From the NCBI GenBank assembly GCA_044432865.1, contig JAWXUF010000011.1, forward strand, positions 1-33,108: a stretch of 33,108 nt of DNA, written 5' to 3'. Position numbers and translations under genes: made by a program. Below are positions 14,030 through 22,419 of this stretch, piece by piece. The notes under the pieces were generated by a model. It saw only the letters and a list, made by a program, of their open reading frames with translations, ran no database searches and was not told where the DNA came from. Origin of the DNA: JAWXUE01 sp044432865. GTDB lineage: Bacteria > Bacillota_I > Bacilli_A > Acholeplasmatales > Anaeroplasmataceae. How positions within the stretch are numbered: position 1 is the stretch's first letter; each line of letters starts with the position of its first letter.

Positions 14030-14850
14030 TATTTTCTCTTATCGTTTCTTGATTTTTTAATTTCTAAAATTTCTGAATGTTCGATATATTGGAATGTATC
14101 ATTTTTAAGATTTTTCACTTTGAATTTTTTTCTTAAAACATCTACAGTTAAAATTTTAGCGTCACCATCTTCTGTCTTTACAATATCCCCAGCATCAGGT
14201 AATCCTTTTCTATAAAATTCATACGTTTCATTTTCAAATTTAATACAACACAATAACTTACTACAACATCCACTGATTTTTTGAGGATTAAGACTTAAAT
14301 TTTGATTTTTAGCCATCTTAATACTAACATTTTCAAACTCACCAATAAATTTATTACAACATACAATTAATCCACATGGTCCAATTGCTCCAAGCATTTT
14401 AGCCCCTTCTCTTAAACCAACTTGTCTTAGTTCAATACGAACCTTAAACATTTCAGCTAAAGATTTAACAAGAACCCTAAAATCTACTCTTGATTCTGAT
14501 TCAAAATAAATAATTAGTTTTTGTCTATCAAGTGTATACTCACACGAAAGATATTTCATATCAAGCTTATTATCTTTAATCAATTTAATGATTTTCGGAT
14601 TATTTTTCTTTTCATCTTCTAAATTTTTATTGTAATTTTCTAAATCTTTTTTTGAAGTTTTTCTAAGTATAGGTTTAATTTCAGTTTTAACTTCCTTTGG
14701 ACACTCTAGTTCTTCTCCAACAATAAAACCTAATTCAACACCTCTTGCAGTTTCAACAACAACCATATCACCATTTTTCAAAGTTAGATTGTTAACTCCA
14801 AAGTAATATCTTTTTCCAGCTTCCTTAAATTTCACTCTACAAACTTTCAA
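14029..14850 (-). CDS. ricT: RicT (YaaT), PSP1-domain iron-sulfur protein
   Basis: This 273-residue PSP1-family protein is the RicT subunit of the RicA-RicF-RicT (Y) complex, which in Bacillus carries Fe-S clusters and directs RNase Y-dependent RNA maturation. The cysteine sets typical of RicT are intact: GPCG followed by VCC, then GCCSKLLCC (about residues 155-205). It starts with TTG at 14850, inside a TTGA overlap with the holB stop. The site GGAGGT eight bases upstream lies within holB. Being next to holB matches the Bacillus tmk-holB-yaaT order. RicA and RicF homologues are not in the window. Confidence 0.92.
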   Translation of the reverse strand: MKVCRVKFKEAGKRYYFGVNNLTLKNGDMVVVETARGVELGFIVGEELECPKEVKTEIKPILRKTSKKDLENYNKNLEDEKKNNPKIIKLIKDNKLDMKYLSCEYTLDRQKLIIYFESESRVDFRVLVKSLAEMFKVRIELRQVGLREGAKMLGAIGPCGLIVCCNKFIGEFENVSIKMAKNQNLSLNPQKISGCCSKLLCCIKFENETYEFYRKGLPDAGDIVKTEDGDAKILTVDVLRKKFKVKNLKNDTFQYIEHSEILEIKKSRNDKRK

Positions 14851-15809
14851 CTAATTACACCTCCATTCAGTATCATAATCAATTTGACAACATTCAAATT
14901 TATATTACTATTATACAATAATTTATGTTCTAATTCCACCAATTCATCTATGATTTCACCTATATAACTCATTTTATACAATTTTTTTAACGTAGTGAAA
15001 TCAACATTAGGAAAAGTAATTGAATCTTTTCCGACCATAACTAAGTATAAATCCTTAAACAGTTCTTGTAACAAGTTAATAAAAAGTATTAAATTCTTAT
15101 GATTACCTAATAAATCTTGATTTTCTTTATAAAAGAAAGTTATATCTCTAATATTTAATTTTTCAATGAACTTGTATGTTAAATCAATCATTTCAAGTTC
15201 AATTGATCCATTCAACAAACCAATACACTTATCAACGTCATTTTCTATATGTGGAAGGATATTGCAATATTTCTCATCTACATTCATACTCTTTAACTTA
15301 TTTACTAAAAAATCATAACTAAGTTCATTCATTGATAGTGAAATAACTCTAGACTTAATTGTTGAAATAATGAAATCCGGCTTTGTTGTAAGGAGTATTC
15401 CATATGTTTGAGAAGATACAGGTTCCTCAATAAACTTAAGTAATTTATTTTGTGTATCAACAGACATTTTATCTGCATCTTCAATTATATATACACGTGG
15501 ACCTTCTAATGCAGCTGTAGATGAAAACTCCTTTTGCAATTTTGCAATTTCATCTACAGTTATAAGATTCTTATTAGTAGAAATATATACTAAATTAAGG
15601 AATTGCTTATTTAATATTTGTTTACATGTATTACATTGTAGGCAAGGAACTTCTTCTTTACACCATAACATACAAACAAAATATAAAGAAGTTTCTAATT
15701 TACCAACACCTTTTGGACCCTCAAACATATATGCATGAGATAATCTATTTTGTTTTTTACTATTACTAAGAAATTCTAATACACTTTTTTGAGTATCTAA
15801 GATGTCCAT
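14847..15809 (-). CDS. holB: DNA polymerase III subunit delta'
   Basis: The 320-residue AAA+ clamp-loader subunit helps open the sliding clamp at the replication fork. The P-loop region reads FEGPKGVGKLE (about residues 30-40). A zinc module with four cysteines follows (CKEEVPCLQCNTCKQ). DADKMSVDTQNKLLKFIEEP is the characteristic Walker B/sensor region. TTKPDFIISTIKSR contains the sensor 1/arginine-finger-like segment. It starts four bases after tmk with an AAAGGAG site, and its stop is TGA inside the ricT start. Confidence 0.93.
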   Translation of the reverse strand: MDILDTQKSVLEFLSNSKKQNRLSHAYMFEGPKGVGKLETSLYFVCMLWCKEEVPCLQCNTCKQILNKQFLNLVYISTNKNLITVDEIAKLQKEFSSTAALEGPRVYIIEDADKMSVDTQNKLLKFIEEPVSSQTYGILLTTKPDFIISTIKSRVISLSMNELSYDFLVNKLKSMNVDEKYCNILPHIENDVDKCIGLLNGSIELEMIDLTYKFIEKLNIRDITFFYKENQDLLGNHKNLILFINLLQELFKDLYLVMVGKDSITFPNVDFTTLKKLYKMSYIGEIIDELVELEHKLLYNSNINLNVVKLIMILNGGVIS

Positions 15810-15813
15810 AAAT

Positions 15814-16431
15814 TTACTCCTTTACTATTTTTAAAATTTTATTATATAAAACATCAATCATTTCATCTAGAGGAAGTGTTCCATCTATAACTTCTACTCT
15901 ATCACTATATTTATTAGCAACTTCTAAATATCCATTATAAACTCTATTGTGAAACTCAACTTCTTCTAAATCAAGTCGATCTTGCTTTTCTCTATTCTCT
16001 ATTCTTTTTAATGCAATATTTGGTTTTACATCTACAAAGAATGTTTTTTCAGGCATATATTTTAGAGCATACTTGTTAATATCTAACACATCATCAAACC
16101 CTAATCCTCTTCCACAACCTTGATACGCAAGACTAGAGTCTAAATATCTATCACATAAGACAATCATACCCTTCTCTAAAGCAGGTAATACTTTTTGATG
16201 TAAATGCTGTGTTCTACTTGCTGCATATAATAGAGCCTCTGTTTCATATGTCAACTCTGTATTTTCAATATCTAAAATAATATTTCTAATATCCTCAGAA
16301 ATTTTTATACCACCTGGTTCTCTAGTGACAACTACTTCGAATCCTAATTTTTTCAGTCTATCTTGAATTTCTAGAATAGCAGTTGATTTACCACTACCTT
16401 CTCCACCCTCAAAAGTTATAAAGTTTTTCAT
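15814..16431 (-). CDS. tmk: thymidylate kinase
   Basis: The 205-residue kinase phosphorylates dTMP to dTDP. The P-loop GGEGSGKST is at residues 9-17. The DRY motif is at D94-Y96, followed by SSLAYQG, and TREPGG (37-41) binds the substrate base and phosphate. A strong AGGAGG precedes ATG 16431, and holB follows four bases downstream as in Bacillus. The yaaQ and yaaR genes that separate tmk from holB in Bacillus are absent. Confidence 0.96.
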   Translation of the reverse strand: MKNFITFEGGEGSGKSTAILEIQDRLKKLGFEVVVTREPGGIKISEDIRNIILDIENTELTYETEALLYAASRTQHLHQKVLPALEKGMIVLCDRYLDSSLAYQGCGRGLGFDDVLDINKYALKYMPEKTFFVDVKPNIALKRIENREKQDRLDLEEVEFHNRVYNGYLEVANKYSDRVEVIDGTLPLDEMIDVLYNKILKIVKE

Positions 16432-16442
16432 TTGTTATCCTC

Positions 16443-17171
16443 CTAATATTTTACTTCCATAAGGTATAAACCTTGTGGTAACGCCATTTTATTGGAAAGT
16501 TTAGGATCTTTTTTTTCTATAATCGAATAAAATTCTTCTACAGATAATTTCCCTAATCCAACCTCAATTAAAGAACCAACCATTTTTCTTATTTGATATC
16601 TAAGAAAACCATTACCGTGAAATTTAATTTCTACATAATCATTATGTGCTATTATCTCCGCTTTGTAAATAGTTCTCACTGTATCTTTTAAAACATTTAT
16701 TTTACTACTGCAAAAACCTTTGAAATCATGTTCTCCAACAACTCTATCTAATGCATCACTCATCTTAGCTAATTCAATATTTGGATAGTACCCGAAATAG
16801 TTTCTATCAAAGACACTGAAATTTTCCATTTTCAAAAGATAAGAATACATTTTTTCTTTAGCACTGAATCTAGCATGGAAATTATCACTTTCATGTGTAA
16901 CAGAAATCACTTTAATATCATCAGGTAAAAATGAATTAATAGATATCATCCACTTATACTCTGGTATTTCCATTATAGTTTCAAAATGCACAACTTGTCC
17001 TTTCGCATGAACAAATCGGTCTGTTCTTCCACTCCCGTATACTTTAGTAATAGTACTATCAATACTTGAAACAGCTTTAACAATCTCATCTTCGATATTC
17101 AGTAAGTTATTTTGGTGTTGAAATCCAAAATAATTAGTACCATCATATTCAATTTTTAATTTTATTATCAT
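16443..17171 (-). CDS. truA: tRNA pseudouridine(38-40) synthase TruA
   Basis: The 242-residue pseudouridine synthase modifies positions 38-40 in the tRNA anticodon arm. The catalytic aspartate is D51 in YGSGRTDRFVHAKGQ. YDGTNYFGFQ at the N-terminus and GNGFLRYQIRKMVG near the C-terminus are family signatures. ATG 17171 lies in an ATGA overlap with the ecfT stop. The order ecfA1-ecfA2-ecfT-truA is common in Bacillota. Confidence 0.96.
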   Translation of the reverse strand: MIIKLKIEYDGTNYFGFQHQNNLLNIEDEIVKAVSSIDSTITKVYGSGRTDRFVHAKGQVVHFETIMEIPEYKWMISINSFLPDDIKVISVTHESDNFHARFSAKEKMYSYLLKMENFSVFDRNYFGYYPNIELAKMSDALDRVVGEHDFKGFCSSKINVLKDTVRTIYKAEIIAHNDYVEIKFHGNGFLRYQIRKMVGSLIEVGLGKLSVEEFYSIIEKKDPKLSNKMALPQGLYLMEVKY

Positions 17172-18139
17172 GCTATCACCTGTAATGTTATGACGTATGC
17201 TAGTGCACCAAAAACTAATAAAAATCCGATATAGTCTTGAATTTTATACTCAAGAACATTCAAATTACTTCTTTCTGCACCGATTACATAACCCCTTGAT
17301 TCCATAGCACAAGCTAAGTCATCCGCTCTTTTGAAAGATACAACGAACATAGGAATTAGTAATGTTATAATTTGTTTCATTTTTTGAATAATACTTCCCT
17401 CACTAAAATCAACACCTCTACTTGCTTGCGCTTTTAAAATCTTATTAGTTTCTAATAGAAGTGTGGGAATGAACCTTAAAGTCAATGAAATCATTAATGA
17501 TATCTCTGATACAGGTAGCCCAATGTATTTAAACGGCTTTAAAACGCGTTCTAGCCCTGTATTCAAATCAATCGTTGATGTTGTTAGGGTAAGGAGTGTA
17601 GAAAGCATTATAATGCAGAATAATCGCACCACAAAGAATACTCCTTTGTTTACTCCATCATCAAATATATTAAAACTATAGGAATGTAAAAAACCATTTG
17701 AAAAATCTACATATGCATATAAACAAAATATACCAATTAATATAACAATTAGGTATAACAAATTAAAAGGGACATGTTTTTTAGTGAATATATAGAATGT
17801 AATAATAAGTATTGTTAGTGCTATGTGCCAATAAGTTACTGTTAAATTGAATGTATGCAATAGTGTACCTTCTGTTGAATATATCAATTGTAACACGAAA
17901 CTAAATAGTGATATAAATATTATCGGTTTTAAACTCTTTAATATGTGTATTAAAGGTAATCTCGCTGTGATTACGATAAGTAGCAAAACACCAAGTGTTG
18001 CGATAATATGGTAAATAGTAGGCATCATAAATATAACAACCATCAATATGATTACACTTAGTATTTTAAATCTAGGATCTAGTCTATAAATCCAACTATC
18101 CCCTTTTAAATATTGTCCAATAGTAATATTAAAGTCCAT
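17168..18139 (-). CDS. ecfT: ECF transporter transmembrane component EcfT, with an extra membrane insert
   Basis: This membrane scaffold couples the two ATPases to exchangeable vitamin- or metal-binding S components. The two coupling-helix motifs are present: ASRG (residues 239-242) and ESRG (280-283). The start is placed at ATG 18139 (MDFNITIGQYL). It has AGAGGTGA just upstream, in preference to the in-frame GTG at 18148 that sits in that site. At 323 residues it exceeds the roughly 265 of Bacillus EcfT. The excess is mainly residues about 98-155, which add two hydrophobic segments. The first 11 bases overlap ecfA2 and the TGA stop overlaps truA. No S component is encoded in the window. Confidence 0.92.
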   Translation of the reverse strand: MDFNITIGQYLKGDSWIYRLDPRFKILSVIILMVVIFMMPTIYHIIATLGVLLLIVITARLPLIHILKSLKPIIFISLFSFVLQLIYSTEGTLLHTFNLTVTYWHIALTILIITFYIFTKKHVPFNLLYLIVILIGIFCLYAYVDFSNGFLHSYSFNIFDDGVNKGVFFVVRLFCIIMLSTLLTLTTSTIDLNTGLERVLKPFKYIGLPVSEISLMISLTLRFIPTLLLETNKILKAQASRGVDFSEGSIIQKMKQIITLLIPMFVVSFKRADDLACAMESRGYVIGAERSNLNVLEYKIQDYIGFLLVFGALAYVITLQVIA

Positions 18140-18983
18140 TATCTTCACCTCTTAATACACAAAATAATTCATCTAAATCAGTAATTGAATGTTCAATTCC
18201 TAACTTTAATTCATTATTTATTTCATCAATCAATTCGACAATTAACGGCTTAGATAAGTGATATTCTTTATAAGTATTATTAGAGAATAATTCATGTTTA
18301 GATCCATCAAAAGTCATTTCTCCATCTTTCAAGACAATCATTCTTTTAGCATATTTATATGCAATATCCATATCATGAGTAATCATTATTATTGTTTTTT
18401 GAAACTCTTTGTTAACTCGGCTAAAAAACTCCATAATATCTTTTGAACCTTTCGGATCTAGACCACGTGTCGGTTCATCTAGTAATAAAATTTCTGGTTC
18501 GTAAGCTAATATTCCAGCTATGGCAACCTTTCTCATTTGACCACCTGATAATTCAAATGGAGATTTATCTAACAAATGCTCTATTTGCAACAACTTAGCA
18601 TATTTAAGTGCAGATTGTTCGGCTTCTTCTTTCGAAAATCCAAAATTAATAGGACCGAACATAATATCCTTTAGTACAGTTTCTTCAAATAATTGATATT
18701 CTGGAAATTGAAAAACAAATCCAATTTTTTTACGTACATCTTTCATTTTAGGGTTATTTCTTTTTTTCGAAGTTATAACTTTATCAAATACATGAACCTC
18801 ACCACTTGAAGGTAACACTAGTCCGTTAATGTGATGTAATAAAGTTGTTTTTCCACTTCCAGTATGTCCCAAAATGGTAACAAATTCATCTTTTTCATTA
18901 ATTCGTATATTTATATTTTTAAGAGCCTTCTCATCATTTTTTTTCGAATACGAAAATTCTACTCCTTTGAACTCAAGTGCCAT
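18129..18983 (-). CDS. ecfA2: ECF transporter ATPase EcfA2
   Basis: This 284-residue ABC ATPase is the second of the energising pair for ECF vitamin/micronutrient uptake. Walker A is GHTGSGKTT (residues 39-47). The signature is LSGGQMRKVAIAG and Walker B is EILLLDEPTRGLDPKG. VFQFPEYQLFEETV is the Q-loop region typical of EcfA2. It overlaps ecfA1 by 25 bases and ecfT by 11, so the three are translationally coupled. Confidence 0.95.
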   Translation of the reverse strand: MALEFKGVEFSYSKKNDEKALKNINIRINEKDEFVTILGHTGSGKTTLLHHINGLVLPSSGEVHVFDKVITSKKRNNPKMKDVRKKIGFVFQFPEYQLFEETVLKDIMFGPINFGFSKEEAEQSALKYAKLLQIEHLLDKSPFELSGGQMRKVAIAGILAYEPEILLLDEPTRGLDPKGSKDIMEFFSRVNKEFQKTIIMITHDMDIAYKYAKRMIVLKDGEMTFDGSKHELFSNNTYKEYHLSKPLIVELIDEINNELKLGIEHSITDLDELFCVLRGEDNGL

Positions 18984-19768
18984 AGTAAATCCACCAACTT
19001 TTTATTTTCTTTTAATTTTTCATCTGTTTTAACCATGGTATATGCCTTAGTATAAAATGGCATATCAAGATTAGAGCTAATTAACAACTCTTCATTTGTA
19101 AATATAACTTCAGGTTTATCCTTTGCTATAATATTTCCATCCTTTAATACAACTACAGTATCACTAAACTTAGCTAAATTTAAATCATGTGTAATTGTAA
19201 TAATAGTTTTATCTTTCATCTGTTGAATTACCTTTATTAACTTAGATATATCTTCTACACCCTTTGGATCAAGCATAGATGTTGCTTCATCAAAGATGAT
19301 ATAATCAGTATTTAATGCAAGTACAGATGCTATTGCTACTCGTTGCTTTTGACCACCCGATAAATTATGCGGTTCTGAATTCACGAATTTGTCCATACTA
19401 ACTAAAGATGCAGTCTCATCAATTATCTTGTTCATTTCATCAACTGCAACAACTCTATTCTCAAGTCCGAATGCAATATCATGTTTTACAGTTACACCAA
19501 CAAATTGATTGTCTGGATTTTGAAAAACAATACCTATTTTTTTCCTGATATCATTGATTGTATCTTTATTAAAGGGAATATCATCAACAATTATTTCTCC
19601 TTCACTTTTCTCAAGAATACCAATCAAAATTTTCGATAATGTTGATTTACCACTACCATTATGCCCAACAATACTGATCCATTCTCCTTTTTTTATATCT
19701 AAATTTATATTTTTCAATACATTTTCCTTTTTATTATAGGAAAAAGAAACGTTTTTTATTTGTATCAT
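18959..19768 (-). CDS. ecfA1: ECF transporter ATPase EcfA1
   Basis: This 269-residue ABC ATPase pairs with EcfA2. Walker A is GHNGSGKST (35-43), the signature LSGGQ is at 136-140, and Walker B is IIFDEATSMLDPKG with D160 and E161. VFQNPDNQFVGVTV is the EcfA1-type Q-loop region. It is the first gene of the long operon. Behind the rplQ terminator an extended -10 promoter lies about 20 bases before its AAGGTGA site. In many Bacillota these genes are simply cotranscribed with rplQ; here a terminator intervenes. Confidence 0.95.
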   Translation of the reverse strand: MIQIKNVSFSYNKKENVLKNINLDIKKGEWISIVGHNGSGKSTLSKILIGILEKSEGEIIVDDIPFNKDTINDIRKKIGIVFQNPDNQFVGVTVKHDIAFGLENRVVAVDEMNKIIDETASLVSMDKFVNSEPHNLSGGQKQRVAIASVLALNTDYIIFDEATSMLDPKGVEDISKLIKVIQQMKDKTIITITHDLNLAKFSDTVVVLKDGNIIAKDKPEVIFTNEELLISSNLDMPFYTKAYTMVKTDEKLKENKKLVDLLWHLSSKE

Positions 19769-19789
19769 ATAATCACCTTCACTTTTATA

Positions 19790-19798
19790 AGTATACCA
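19790..19798 (-). promoter_or_regulatory. extended -10 promoter for the ecfA1-to-yitT operon
   Basis: The minus strand reads TGGTATACT, an extended -10 (TGn plus TATACT, -10 at 19790-19795). The hexamer at the expected -35 is poor (TAGTAT). It is the only good initiation signal between the rplQ terminator and ecfA1. One arm (19786-19794) of a 9-bp inverted repeat, TATAAGTAT with its partner at 19834-19842, overlaps the -10 and might be an operator. Confidence 0.5.
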
Positions 19799-19853
19799 TA
19801 AATTATATATGAATACTATTAATTTAATAAAGCATACTTATAAAAATAAAAGA

Positions 19854-19877
19854 AAAGAGACTGCGTCCAGTCTCTTT
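19854..19877 (-). terminator. strong rho-independent terminator closing the ribosomal supercluster
   Basis: The 10-bp perfect stem AAAGAGACTG / CAGTCTCTTT (19854-19863 with 19868-19877) has a CGTC loop. In the minus sense it is followed by a T-rich tract. It lies just after the rplQ stop and has higher GC than any other hairpin in the window. Confidence 0.92.
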
Positions 19878-19884
19878 AAATTTA

Positions 19885-20247
19885 TTATTCTACAAAAGCG
19901 ATAATAGCCATTTCAGTTGCATCACCACGACGAACACGAGTTCTAATTACTCTTGTATATCCACCATTACGAGTTGCAAATTTAGGAGCTATTTCATTGA
20001 ATAGTTTTTGTAAAGCAGTATTTCCTTCAGTATCAACTTCGTTACGGATTAATTGAGCCGCTTGACGACGAGAGTGAAGAGTATTTGTTTTACCTAATGT
20101 TACCATTTTATCAGCTAATCTTTTTAATTCTTTAGCTTTAACAACAGTAGTTTCAATGCTTCCATTAAGAATTAAGTCAGTTACTAAATCACGTAATAAT
20201 GCTTTTCTTTGTGCACTATTGCGTCTTAATCTACTATATCCTGCCAT
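19885..20247 (-). CDS. rplQ: ribosomal protein bL17
   Basis: This 120-residue large-subunit protein lies near the polypeptide exit. The family opening (GYSRLRRNSAQRKALLRDL) and the ending RVIRTRVRRGDATEMAIIAFVE are both intact. It is the last gene of the supercluster, 21 bases after rpoA, with the terminator seven bases beyond its stop. Confidence 0.97.
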   Translation of the reverse strand: MAGYSRLRRNSAQRKALLRDLVTDLILNGSIETTVVKAKELKRLADKMVTLGKTNTLHSRRQAAQLIRNEVDTEGNTALQKLFNEIAPKFATRNGGYTRVIRTRVRRGDATEMAIIAFVE

Positions 20248-20268
20248 TATAAGTTCCTCCTTTTAAGA

Positions 20269-21231
20269 TTATTCTCTATTTAATCCTAGTTCTAAACCAT
20301 CAAGTTTTTCTTTAACTTCTTTTAATGATTTACGACCTAAGTTTTTTACCTTCATCATATCTTCTTCTGATTTACCAATTAAATCAGAAACGCTATTGAT
20401 TCCAGCTCTTTTTAAACAGTTGTAAGAACGAACAGATAAATCTAACTCATCGATAGACATGTCTAAAGTTGTATTAGAACCTTTTTCATCTTTTTCTGTC
20501 ATATAGTCTGTATCACCAGCATATTCACCTAAATCAACTACAACATTTAAATGTTCAATCATCATTTTTGAAGCGATAGCTAAAGCTTCTTTAGGATTAA
20601 TTGATCCATTTGTTGTAACTTCGATTGTAAGTTTATCACAGTTAGCTACGTTTTCACTTCTAGTTTTATCAACTTGGAAAGTTACGTTCTTAACTGGAGT
20701 ATATAATGAATCGATTGCAATAGTATTTACTATTCCTTTAGTGAAAGCTTTGTTAGCATCAGCACCAACATAACCAACACCACGGCGAACTGTTAACACC
20801 ATATCTAATTTACCACCTTTTGATACTGTAGCAATATGTTGATTTGGGTTAATGATTGTTACACCTGAGTTTGAAGATACAATAATATCTCTTGCGCAAA
20901 CATCACCTTCATTCGCATGAACTTCAAAAGTTTCTTCGAAATTAGGGTCAGTAGAATCAGAAGATAATACCACTCTTTTTAAATTTAAAACAATTGTCAT
21001 TACGTCTTCTACAACACCATCAATTGACATGAATTCATGTTCTGCACCATCAATTTTAACATTAACAATTGCAGTACCTGGAAGAGACGATAATAAAATA
21101 CGACGTAAAGAATTACCTAATGTAATTCCAAACCCTCTTTCAAGTGGAGTAATGACAAATCTTCCATAATTACCGTCGTTAGAAAGTTCTTCTACTTCAG
21201 TTTTCGGTTTATCAAATTTTAAATCTTTCAT
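20269..21231 (-). CDS. rpoA: RNA polymerase alpha subunit
   Basis: The 320-residue alpha subunit dimerises to nucleate RNA polymerase assembly. The N-terminal domain has the dimer motif GFGITLGNSLRRILLSSLPG (about residues 33-52). After a linker near residue 235, the C-terminal domain contains the helix-hairpin-helix segments that contact DNA and activators (LSVRSYNCLKRAGINSVSDL, then LGRKSLKEVKEKL). Both domains are complete. Confidence 0.98.
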   Translation of the reverse strand: MKDLKFDKPKTEVEELSNDGNYGRFVITPLERGFGITLGNSLRRILLSSLPGTAIVNVKIDGAEHEFMSIDGVVEDVMTIVLNLKRVVLSSDSTDPNFEETFEVHANEGDVCARDIIVSSNSGVTIINPNQHIATVSKGGKLDMVLTVRRGVGYVGADANKAFTKGIVNTIAIDSLYTPVKNVTFQVDKTRSENVANCDKLTIEVTTNGSINPKEALAIASKMMIEHLNVVVDLGEYAGDTDYMTEKDEKGSNTTLDMSIDELDLSVRSYNCLKRAGINSVSDLIGKSEEDMMKVKNLGRKSLKEVKEKLDGLELGLNRE

Positions 21232-21254
21232 TTAATATCCTCCTAATAATATGA

Positions 21255-21641
21255 TTATCCTCTTGGGCGTTTTGGAGGACGGCATCCATTATGAGGAACT
21301 GGAGTAACATCTTTAATAGATGTAATTTCTAATCCAGCTACTTGTAATGAACGGATTGCTGCTTCACGTCCTGGACCTGGTCCTTTAACGCTTACCTCAA
21401 CTTTTAATACACCTTGATCCATAGCAGCTTTTGCACAAGCCTCACTTGCCATTTGTGCTGCGAATGGAGTCGATTTACGACTTCCTTTATATCCTAAAGC
21501 TCCTGCGCTGCTCCATGCTAATGCATTTCCAGCTGGATCTGTAATAGTGATAATCGTATTATTGAAAGTCGAATGAATGTGAGCTACACCTGCTGGTATA
21601 TTCTTTTTCACACGACGTTTTTTAACTACTTTACGTGCCAT
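21255..21641 (-). CDS. rpsK: ribosomal protein uS11
   Basis: This 128-residue protein of the 30S platform contacts mRNA near the E site. It has the conserved HIHSTFNNTIITITD near the N-terminus and the ending DVTPVPHNGCRPPKRPRG. It lies 18 bases after rpsM and 23 before rpoA, the standard alpha-operon order. Confidence 0.98.
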   Translation of the reverse strand: MARKVVKKRRVKKNIPAGVAHIHSTFNNTIITITDPAGNALAWSSAGALGYKGSRKSTPFAAQMASEACAKAAMDQGVLKVEVSVKGPGPGREAAIRSLQVAGLEITSIKDVTPVPHNGCRPPKRPRG

Positions 21642-21659
21642 CCTTAATGACCTCCTTTA

Positions 21660-22025
21660 TTATTTCTTTTTACCAGCCATTGTTTTAGCTGGGCCTTTGC
21701 GTGTACGACTGTTATTTCTAGTGTTTTGTCCGCGTACAGGTAATCCTCTACGGTGACGCATACCTCTATAACAACCGATTTCCATTAATCTCTTAATGTT
21801 AAGAGTAACTTCTCTACGAAGATCCCCTTCTACTTTTACTTTACTTACTTCAGTACGAATTCTACCTAATTCATCATCATTTAAATCTTTAACTCTTGTT
21901 GATTCATTAATTTTTGCATTAGCTAAAACTTGTTGAGAAGTTGTAAGACCGATACCATAAATATAAGTCAATGAGATAACTACGCGTTTATCTCTTGGAA
22001 TATCTACACCTGCTATACGTGCCAT
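21660..22025 (-). CDS. rpsM: ribosomal protein uS13
   Basis: The 121-residue head protein forms intersubunit bridges and touches P-site tRNA through its basic tail. The opening ARIAGVDIPRDKRV and the tail GQNTRNNSRTRKGPAK are typical. The helix-hairpin-helix IYGIGLTTSQQVL is visible. Confidence 0.98.
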   Translation of the reverse strand: MARIAGVDIPRDKRVVISLTYIYGIGLTTSQQVLANAKINESTRVKDLNDDELGRIRTEVSKVKVEGDLRREVTLNIKRLMEIGCYRGMRHRRGLPVRGQNTRNNSRTRKGPAKTMAGKKK

Positions 22026-22043
22026 ACTGCACCTCCTATAATA

Positions 22044-22157
22044 TTATCCTTGTCTTTGTTTGTGTTTTGGATTTTCACAAATAACCATTACGCGGCCATT
22101 TCTTCTAATGACTTTGCATTTATCACACATTGGTTTTACTGATGGTCTAACTTTCAT
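22044..22157 (-). CDS. rpmJ: ribosomal protein bL36, zinc form
   Basis: The 37-residue protein is read from ATG 22155-22157 to TAA 22044-22046. It begins MKVRPSVKPMCDKCKVIRRN and ends CENPKHKQRQG. The zinc ribbon is intact (C11, C14, C27, H32), so this is the zinc-binding paralogue and not the zinc-free one. It sits between infA (27-base gap) and rpsM (18-base gap), as in Bacillus, with a GGAGG ribosome site. Confidence 0.96.
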   Translation of the reverse strand: MKVRPSVKPMCDKCKVIRRNGRVMVICENPKHKQRQG

Positions 22158-22184
22158 CTTTAATACCTCCAATATTTTTTGTTA

Positions 22185-22409
22185 TTACTTACGTCTGTAA
22201 GTAATGCGGCCACGTGTTAAATCGTATGTTGATAATTCAACTGTAACTTTATCCCCTGGTAAGATGCGTATGTTATTCATACGGATTTTACCAGAAACGT
22301 GTGCCAAAATTTGATGACCGTTTTCTAATTCTACTGTAAATTTTGTATTTGGTAATACATCAATTACTTTTCCCTCAAGTTCAATTATATCTTCACTATT
22401 TTTTGCCAT
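22185..22409 (-). CDS. infA: translation initiation factor IF-1
   Basis: The 74-residue single OB-fold protein binds the 30S A site during initiation. The family sequence runs from IELEGKVIDVLPNTKFTVEL to DKVTVELSTYDLTRGRITYR without gaps. It lies 10 bases after map. Confidence 0.97.
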   Translation of the reverse strand: MAKNSEDIIELEGKVIDVLPNTKFTVELENGHQILAHVSGKIRMNNIRILPGDKVTVELSTYDLTRGRITYRRK

Positions 22410-22419
22410 TGTATCCTCC

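Noticed and set aside
18140..18148. GTG 18148 as ecfT start
   Set aside because: It lies in AGAGGTGA, the ribosome site for ATG 18139, where family similarity begins.
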